Assembly (NCBI RefSeq): GCF_015350905.1
Contig: NZ_JADKRZ010000008.1
Location: 1 to 64,000 of the forward strand
From: Curtobacterium sp. VKM Ac-2865
GTDB taxonomy: Bacteria; Actinomycetota; Actinomycetes; Actinomycetales; Microbacteriaceae
DNA: 64,000 bases
Direction: 5' to 3'
In this document: in pieces, positions 59,328 to 64,000 of the stretch
Position numbering within the stretch: position 1 is the first letter of the stretch
Layout of the letters: each line of letters begins with the position of its first letter
Program-made: the position numbers and the translations under genes
Notes under the pieces: model-generated
Databases searched by the model: none
What the model was told of the DNA's origin: nothing
The model's input: the letters and a program-made list of their open reading frames with translations, nothing else

Positions 59328-60407
59328 CTAGCGGGAGAGCTTGGGGGCGAAGAGACGCGTGATGAACCGGGCGAGCAGGTTCAGCACCATCACGATGAGG
59401 ATCAGGACCAGTGCTGCGGTCCAGGCCCGGTCGACGAACGGCACCGGGTTGGCGCCCTGCTGCGAGTACTGCGTGTACGCGAACACCGGCAGGGTCATCA
59501 TCGGGTTGCCGAACAGGTCGTAGTTCATGCTCGTGGTGAAGCCGGCCGTGACGAGCAGCGGAGCGGTCTCACCGATGACGCGGGCGATGGCGAGCATGAC
59601 GCCCGTCGTGATGCCGGCGAGCGAGGTGGGGAGCACGATCTTGAGGATGGTCAGCCACTTCGGGACACCGAGGGCGTACGAGGCCTCGCGGAGTTCCATC
59701 GGGACGATCTTCAGGACCTCTTCGGTGGAGCGCACGATGATCGGGATCATCAGCACGGCCAGGGCGACGGAGCCGACCAGGCCGAAGCGGGCACCCGGGC
59801 CGAGGATCAGCGCGAAGAGCGAGTAGGCGAAGAGCCCGGCGACGATCGAGGGGATGCCCGTCATGACGTCGACGAAGAACGTGATGCCACGGGCCAGGGT
59901 CCCACGGCCGTACTCGACGAGGTAGATCGAGGTGAGCAGGCCGATCGGGACGCTGATCACCGCGGCGAACAGCGTGATCTCGATCGTGCCGATCAGCGCG
60001 TGCAGGGCGCCACCGCCGACCGAGATGACGCCGCGCATCGAGTACGAGAAGAACGCGGCGTCGAAGCGGGCCAGGCCGTCGGCGAGCACCGTGTAGAGCA
60101 GCGACACGAGCGGCAGGACCGCGATCACGAACGCGGTGACGACCAGCGAGGTGATGAGCCGGTCGATCGCCTTGCGGCCACCCTCGACGATCCGGGAGAC
60201 GACCACGATGAGGACGTCGAACAGGACCGTGCCGAGGAACAGCGCCGCGACGACGTTGAAGTCCTTGACGGCCCCACCGGCGTTGAGGAGCGCGAAGACC
60301 AGGCCGAGTGCGACCCAGCTGGCGATGAGGAGCAGCCACGGCACGGACTTGTGCAGCTTGCCGTTGGCGAAGACGTTGCCGTTGGTTTGACGGAGCGCGA
60401 GGGACAT
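59328..60407 (-). CDS. pstA: Phosphate ABC transporter permease PstA
   Basis: A 359-residue permease, longer than PstA of enteric bacteria because of two extra N-terminal helices (residues about 20-70) before the core. Core motifs: GVISVGGGALHALIGTIEIT, FFVDVMTGIPSIVAGLFAYS and the EAA loop LREASYALGVPKWLTILKIV. Forms the channel with PstC. Confidence 0.94.
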   Translation of the reverse strand: MSLALRQTNGNVFANGKLHKSVPWLLLIASWVALGLVFALLNAGGAVKDFNVVAALFLGTVLFDVLIVVVSRIVEGGRKAIDRLITSLVVTAFVIAVLPLVSLLYTVLADGLARFDAAFFSYSMRGVISVGGGALHALIGTIEITLFAAVISVPIGLLTSIYLVEYGRGTLARGITFFVDVMTGIPSIVAGLFAYSLFALILGPGARFGLVGSVALAVLMIPIIVRSTEEVLKIVPMELREASYALGVPKWLTILKIVLPTSLAGITTGVMLAIARVIGETAPLLVTAGFTTSMNYDLFGNPMMTLPVFAYTQYSQQGANPVPFVDRAWTAALVLILIVMVLNLLARFITRLFAPKLSR

Positions 60408-60420
60408 CGGGGGTGACCTC

Positions 60421-61371
60421 TCAGCTGGCGCGACCGCGCACGACGGCGCGGGCGAGCATGTTGATGACCAGGGTGATGACGAAGAGGATCAGGCCGGTCG
60501 CGATCAGGGCGTTCAGCGCGGTGCCGGACGCCTCCGCGAACTGCAGGGCGATGTTCGCGGCGATCGTCGAGGGGTTCAGCGACGTCAGCAGCTGGAAGGT
60601 GACGTTGGTCGACACCGACAGCACGAGGGCGATCGCCATCGTCTCGCCGAGTGCACGGCCCAGGCCGAGCATGATCGCGGACACGATGCCGGACTTGGCG
60701 AAGGGCAGGACCGACAGGCGGATCATCTCCCAGCGCGTGGCGCCGAGGGCGAGTGCGGCCTCTTCGTTGAGGGTCGGGGCCTGCAGGAAGATCTCGCGCA
60801 TGACCGCGGTCATGATCGGGATGGCCATGACGGCGAGGACGATCGACGCGGTCAGGATCGTGCGACCGGTGCCGGAGAGCTGGCCGGAGAACAGCGGGAT
60901 CCAGCCGAAGTACTCGTTGAGGAAGGCGTAGAACGGCTGCACGAACCGGGCCAGCACCACGATGCCCCAGAGGCCGTAGACGACCGACGGGACCGCGGCG
61001 AGCAGGTCGATGACGTAGCCGAGCACCGGCGCGATGCGGCGCGGTGCGAAGTGCGAGATGAAGAGGGCGATCCCGAGGGCGAGCGGGACGGCCATGACGA
61101 GCGCGAGCAGCGCGGACCACACGGTGCCGAACACCAGGGGCCCGACGAACTCCCAGAAGTTCCCGGCGCCGCTGGGCAGCTCGCCGGCCTTCGCGGTGAA
61201 CGCGGGGATGCTCTGCCAGACGAGGAACGCCGCGACGAGCGCGAGCACGAGCAGGATCAGGCTGCCGGAGATGACCGAAGCGGCGGAGAAGACTCGGTCG
61301 CCGACGCGGACGACGGCTTTGGGCTTCGGCGGGTTGAGCGATGACCCTTGCTGGGCCGGGGCGGTCGTCAT
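60421..61371 (-). CDS. pstC: Phosphate ABC transporter permease PstC
   Basis: A 316-residue permease: IDLLAAVPSVVYGLWGIVVL in the middle and EAA loop LNEEAALALGATRWEMIRLS. Thirteen bases separate it from pstA. Translation start ATG at 61371. Confidence 0.95.
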   Translation of the reverse strand: MTTAPAQQGSSLNPPKPKAVVRVGDRVFSAASVISGSLILLVLALVAAFLVWQSIPAFTAKAGELPSGAGNFWEFVGPLVFGTVWSALLALVMAVPLALGIALFISHFAPRRIAPVLGYVIDLLAAVPSVVYGLWGIVVLARFVQPFYAFLNEYFGWIPLFSGQLSGTGRTILTASIVLAVMAIPIMTAVMREIFLQAPTLNEEAALALGATRWEMIRLSVLPFAKSGIVSAIMLGLGRALGETMAIALVLSVSTNVTFQLLTSLNPSTIAANIALQFAEASGTALNALIATGLILFVITLVINMLARAVVRGRAS

Positions 61372-61405
61372 GGGGAGTGGGACTCCTGTCGGGAGACGGG
61401 GAAGT

Positions 61406-61440
61406 GCCCGGACGCCGGTCGGTGTGGCCGGCGTCCGGGC
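61406..61440 (-). terminator. Attenuating hairpin between pstS and pstC
   Basis: GCCCGGACGCCGG (61406-61418) pairs perfectly with 61428-61440. It lies 16 bases after the pstS stop and before pstC, suited to keep PstS in excess over the membrane genes. Confidence 0.7.
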
Positions 61441-61456
61441 TCTCGGTGAGGAGTTG

Positions 61457-62566
61457 TTACTTGATCGAGGCGACCGCGTCAGCGGCCTTCTTCGCGAGGT
61501 CCGTCGAGAGGGCGGCCGACTTGGCCTCCGACGCGGCGGCCTTCTGGGCGTCGTCCGACACGACGTAGGTCAGGTACGACTTGACCAGTTCGGCCTTGTC
61601 GGCGTCCTTGTACTCCTGGCACGCGATGGCGTAGGAGACGAGGACGAGCGGCCAGGCGCCGTCGGCGGTGTCCTTGCGGTTGATGTCGATCGCGAGGTCG
61701 TTGGTCTCGCGGCCGGAGACCGTCTCGGAGTCCGCGACGACCTTGGCAGCGCCCTCGGCCGAGATCTCGGTGGCCTTGTCGCCGACCATGAGCTTGGCCT
61801 TGTCGAGGTCGCCCGCACCGGAGTCGTCGATGTAGGTGATCGCGTTGGTCGCACCCTGCATGGCCGAGGCCACACCGGGGCCGCCCTTGGCGCTGTCGCC
61901 GACCTGGTAGGGGTAGGTCTGGCTGGGCGCTTCGGTCCAGACGTCGCCGGCGTTGGCCGACATGTACTCGGAGAAGTTCTGGGTGGTGCCCGAGTCGTCC
62001 GAACGGTGCACGACGGTGATGTTGGCGCTCGGCAGCTTCGCGTCCTTGTTCAGGGCGGCGATCTGGGAGTCGTCCCACTTCGTGATCTTGCCGGAGAAGA
62101 TGCCCGCGATGGTCTTGGCGTCGAGCGTCAGGTCCTTGACGCCGTCGACCTTGAAGGCGATGGCGATCGGGGAGATGTAGACCGGGATGTCGATGGCCTT
62201 GGTGTCCGCCTTGCACAGGCCGAAGGAGCCCGCGAGCTCCTCGTCCTTGAGCGCGGCGTCGGAGCCGGCGAAGTCCGCGGCGCCGGAGATGAAGTTCTTG
62301 CGACCAGCGCCGGAGCCGTCGGGCGAGTAGTTCACCGTGACGCCGGAGGCCTGGTCCTGGAAGCCGGAGGCCCAGACGGCCTCGGCGGTCTGCTGGGCGG
62401 ACGAGCCCGATCCGGTGAGGGTGCCGGAGAGCTTCGAGTAGTCGACACCCGAGGCGGAAGGCGCCGTGGTGCTGCCCGCGCCGCCTTCGTTCGCCGCGCA
62501 CGAGGAGAGCACGACTGCGCCGGCGATCGCGATTGCTGCGATCGAACCGATTCGCTTGATGTTCAC
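61457..62566 (-). CDS. pstS: Phosphate-binding lipoprotein PstS
   Basis: A 369-residue phosphate-binding protein. Signal with lipobox VVLSSC (Cys near residue 23). Phosphate-site motifs: LTGSGSSAQQTAEAVW, SPDGSGAGRKNFISGAADFAGSD and VHRSDDSGTTQNFSEYM. The GTG at 62566 (VNIKRIGSIAAI) starts the signal; upstream codons are not protein-like. A PHO box lies about 90-130 bases upstream. Confidence 0.95.
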   Translation of the reverse strand: MNIKRIGSIAAIAIAGAVVLSSCAANEGGAGSTTAPSASGVDYSKLSGTLTGSGSSAQQTAEAVWASGFQDQASGVTVNYSPDGSGAGRKNFISGAADFAGSDAALKDEELAGSFGLCKADTKAIDIPVYISPIAIAFKVDGVKDLTLDAKTIAGIFSGKITKWDDSQIAALNKDAKLPSANITVVHRSDDSGTTQNFSEYMSANAGDVWTEAPSQTYPYQVGDSAKGGPGVASAMQGATNAITYIDDSGAGDLDKAKLMVGDKATEISAEGAAKVVADSETVSGRETNDLAIDINRKDTADGAWPLVLVSYAIACQEYKDADKAELVKSYLTYVVSDDAQKAAASEAKSAALSTDLAKKAADAVASIK

Positions 62567-62868
62567 AGGGGTCCCTTCGGGGAATGTGGAGTGCAGGTGG
62601 GACCGCTGTTCAGTCCCGTGGGCCGGTGCCGACCCGCGAGCGACTGTAGGGACGCGAAGTGACCGGGATGACGCCCGCCGGTGAACGGGAGGTGAACGAG
62701 GGGGTGTCACGGCGCGGAACGCGAGCAAGCAGGCGGTTCCGGGGGCAGGCTCGGGACCAGCGTGCCCGGCGGCGGACGGGAGGCTCGGCCCGGCTCGGGC
62801 GCGCAGCACCACCCCCGCCACGTGGCCGGTACACGGGCCGTGGCGCGGGGAGCGCGCGAGGCGCTGCG
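62567..62868. other. pstS promoter region with PHO box and a lone repeat arm
   Basis: 302 bp without a gene. It contains the PHO box (62658-62697) on the minus strand and, at 62774-62788, a single GGACGGGAGGCTCGG arm of the hairpin family without its partner. The rest shows nothing I recognise. Confidence 0.5.
62658..62697 (-). promoter_or_regulatory. PHO box (PhoP-type direct repeats)
   Basis: On the minus strand GTTCACC occurs at 62697-62691 and 62686-62680, exactly 11 bases apart. GGTCACT (62664-62658) continues the 11-base phase, with a weak unit between. This matches the 11-bp direct-repeat PHO boxes bound by PhoP in actinobacteria and implies induction of pstSCAB by phosphate starvation. 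Confidence 0.75.
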
Positions 62869-63816
62869 CTACGCGGGGACGGTGTTGCGGTGCGTCTCGA
62901 CGGCGACGAGCGTGTCGTCGGCGATGTGCAGCACGGTGAAGTCGCCGACCGACAGCATCGCGGCGCGGCGCAGGTCGAAGCGGTCGGTGTCGGCGGTGGT
63001 GTCGGTGGCGATGCGCGCGATGATGTCGGGCAGCACCGGGCCGTGCGAGCAGAACACGGCGGACTTGCGCTTCGCGAGGCGTTTGCGGACGGCGCCCCTG
63101 ACGTCAGCCGAGCCCTGTTCGTGGGCGTCCTGGCTGATGTCAGGCGTGCTCGAGACCCCGAGCCGGACCCGGTCGGACAGGGGTTCGACGGTCGCCAGGC
63201 ACCGCGCGGCCGTGCTGCTGACGATCTTCTTCGGGCCGAACGCGGCGATCGGGGCGGCGGCGGCCTTCGCCTGCGCGCGACCGACGGCCAGCAGCGGACG
63301 GGTGGCGTCGGGGCCGTGCCATTCGGACCCGGGTGTGGTCTTCGCGTGCCGCAGGGCGATGAGCGCGAACGTGCGGTGCTGGCCCGCGGCGACTCGCTCG
63401 GCGAAGCGCTCGAGGATCTCGACGTCGCGGGCGTAGGTGAGCCGGGCGCGGGCGTCGTCGATGGTCACCCACTCGATCGCGGCGACCTCGTGGTTCGGGT
63501 GGAACACGCCGGCGCGCTCGAGCTCCTTCGAGGACACCCGGGCCGCCCAGTAGTGCACGACCTTGTCGCGGCGGTTCGGCAGGACGTACTCGGCAGTGCC
63601 GAGCGGGGCGCCGAGGTGGACGCGGTGGCCGGTCTCCTCGAGGACCTCGCGGACGGCGGCGGTGGGGACGGCCTCGCCCGGGTCGACCTTGCCCTTGGGG
63701 AAGGAGACGTCCTTGTGGTGCTCGCGGTGGACCAGGAGCACGAGCGGCTCCCCGTCCTGTTCGCGCCACACCACTGCCCCCGCCGCGAGGACGGGGCCCG
63801 TGGAGGCGCCGCTCAC
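62869..63816 (-). CDS. MutT1-like NUDIX hydrolase with phosphohistidine phosphatase domain
   Basis: A 315-residue two-domain protein. The N-terminal NUDIX domain (about residues 8-140) has KGKVDPGEAVPTAAVREVLEET; GHRV completes the box. The C-terminal histidine-phosphatase domain (about 155-315) has the catalytic LRHAKT motif (SixA-like) and CSHGPVL. This architecture is that of mycobacterial MutT1, which degrades 8-oxo-dGTP and diadenosine polyphosphates. GTG overlaps the ppk stop (GTGA), so it is made with polyphosphate kinase. Confidence 0.88.
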   Translation of the reverse strand: MSGASTGPVLAAGAVVWREQDGEPLVLLVHREHHKDVSFPKGKVDPGEAVPTAAVREVLEETGHRVHLGAPLGTAEYVLPNRRDKVVHYWAARVSSKELERAGVFHPNHEVAAIEWVTIDDARARLTYARDVEILERFAERVAAGQHRTFALIALRHAKTTPGSEWHGPDATRPLLAVGRAQAKAAAAPIAAFGPKKIVSSTAARCLATVEPLSDRVRLGVSSTPDISQDAHEQGSADVRGAVRKRLAKRKSAVFCSHGPVLPDIIARIATDTTADTDRFDLRRAAMLSVGDFTVLHIADDTLVAVETHRNTVPA

Positions 63817-64000
63817 CGCGTGGAGCGCTTCCGCGCCGAGATCTTCCGCATGATCACATTCTGCACGTCGTCGAACGGGCGGCCGTCGTCGTCCGTCGAG
63901 TGGCGCGTCCACTCACCGTCCGACTCGAGGTGCCACGAGCTCGTGGTCTCGGCCATAGCCATGTCGAACACTTCGGTGACCTCGTTCACGTGGGCGGGGT
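63813..64000 (-). CDS. ppk: C-terminus of polyphosphate kinase (partial)
   Basis: The last 61 codons of a gene entering from the right edge. The tail (PAHVNEVTEVFDMAMAETTS ... SWHLESDGEWTRHS ... GRPFDDVQNVIMRKISARKR) fits the C-terminus of PPK1. The call is supported by coupling to the MutT1-like gene and proximity to pst genes. Polyphosphate kinase stores phosphate as polyphosphate. Confidence 0.75.
   Translation of the reverse strand, partial: PAHVNEVTEVFDMAMAETTSSWHLESDGEWTRHSTDDDGRPFDDVQNVIMRKISARKRSTR

Overview
The window is about 72% GC, densely coded, with many GTG starts, few insertions and ATGA/GTGA/TGATG stop-start overlaps. Gene content (RskA/SigK, class E sorting signal, NnrD, lactococcin-972 locus, glyA-folD, PstSCAB, mycobacterial-type MutT1) points to an actinobacterium, most likely a member of Microbacteriaceae close to Curtobacterium. 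The genus is inferred from style and gene content, not from a search. No phage, transposase, CRISPR array or rRNA is visible. One tRNA gene (Lys-UUU) is present.

Layout. 1-5.1 kb: an alkyltransferase-like DNA-repair protein, a GNAT, a ROK regulator and a large cell-wall-anchored lamin-tail protein. 5.1-12.7 kb: a PhzF-like enzyme, then a sugar ABC importer without its own ATPase, followed by a GH38 alpha-mannosidase. 12.8-16 kb: a histidine phosphatase with NAD(P)HX dehydratase, a HEPN-type protein facing a structured, partly tRNA-like sequence, and a YdeI-like protein preceded by a 21-bp tandem repeat. 16-20.2 kb: a complete Fe/polyamine/phosphonate-type ABC importer. 20.4-29.9 kb: NUDIX, NagB, a MalY-like lyase, TetR with an SDR, a secreted GH92 alpha-mannosidase, and MerR with an SDR. 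30-33.8 kb: a two-component system, a polytopic membrane protein and a G5/DUF3761 secreted protein. 33.9-43.5 kb: NAD(P)H oxidoreductase, NagA, PurU, an MFS exporter with MarR, ClpS-DUF2017-GNAT, and glyA-folD under a ZTP riboswitch. 44.5-48.6 kb: galT-galK diverging from a DeoR regulator and an aldose epimerase. 49-52.5 kb: O-acyltransferase with SGNH hydrolase, AraC, tRNA-Lys. 53.8-58.4 kb: sigK-rskA followed by a three-gene lactococcin-972-type bacteriocin locus. 58.5-64 kb: the phosphate regulon pstSCAB with a PHO box, a MutT1-like NUDIX/phosphohistidine phosphatase and the end of ppk.

How it fits together. GH38, GH92, NagA, NagB, the galactose genes and the sugar importer suggest a saprophyte or plant associate that uses mannose-, GlcNAc- and galactose-containing glycans. 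ZTP-controlled glyA-folD plus PurU cover one-carbon supply. ClpS, SigK-RskA and the Pst system are stress and nutrient responses.

Regulation visible in the DNA. At least fourteen genes have a TANNNT hexamer placed 6-7 bases before the start codon and no Shine-Dalgarno sequence, which is the signature of leaderless transcripts. Several divergent promoters carry clear palindromes (TetR, MarR, ROK, MerR candidates). Intergenic spaces are full of long GC-rich hairpins and short repeat families, including GGACGGGAGGCTCGG arms, GAGACGCCGGTGTCTC palindromes and an over-represented GCCTGGAGGC core.

The candidates most worth follow-up are the lactococcin-972-like locus beside sigK-rskA and the HEPN gene with its facing structured RNA element.
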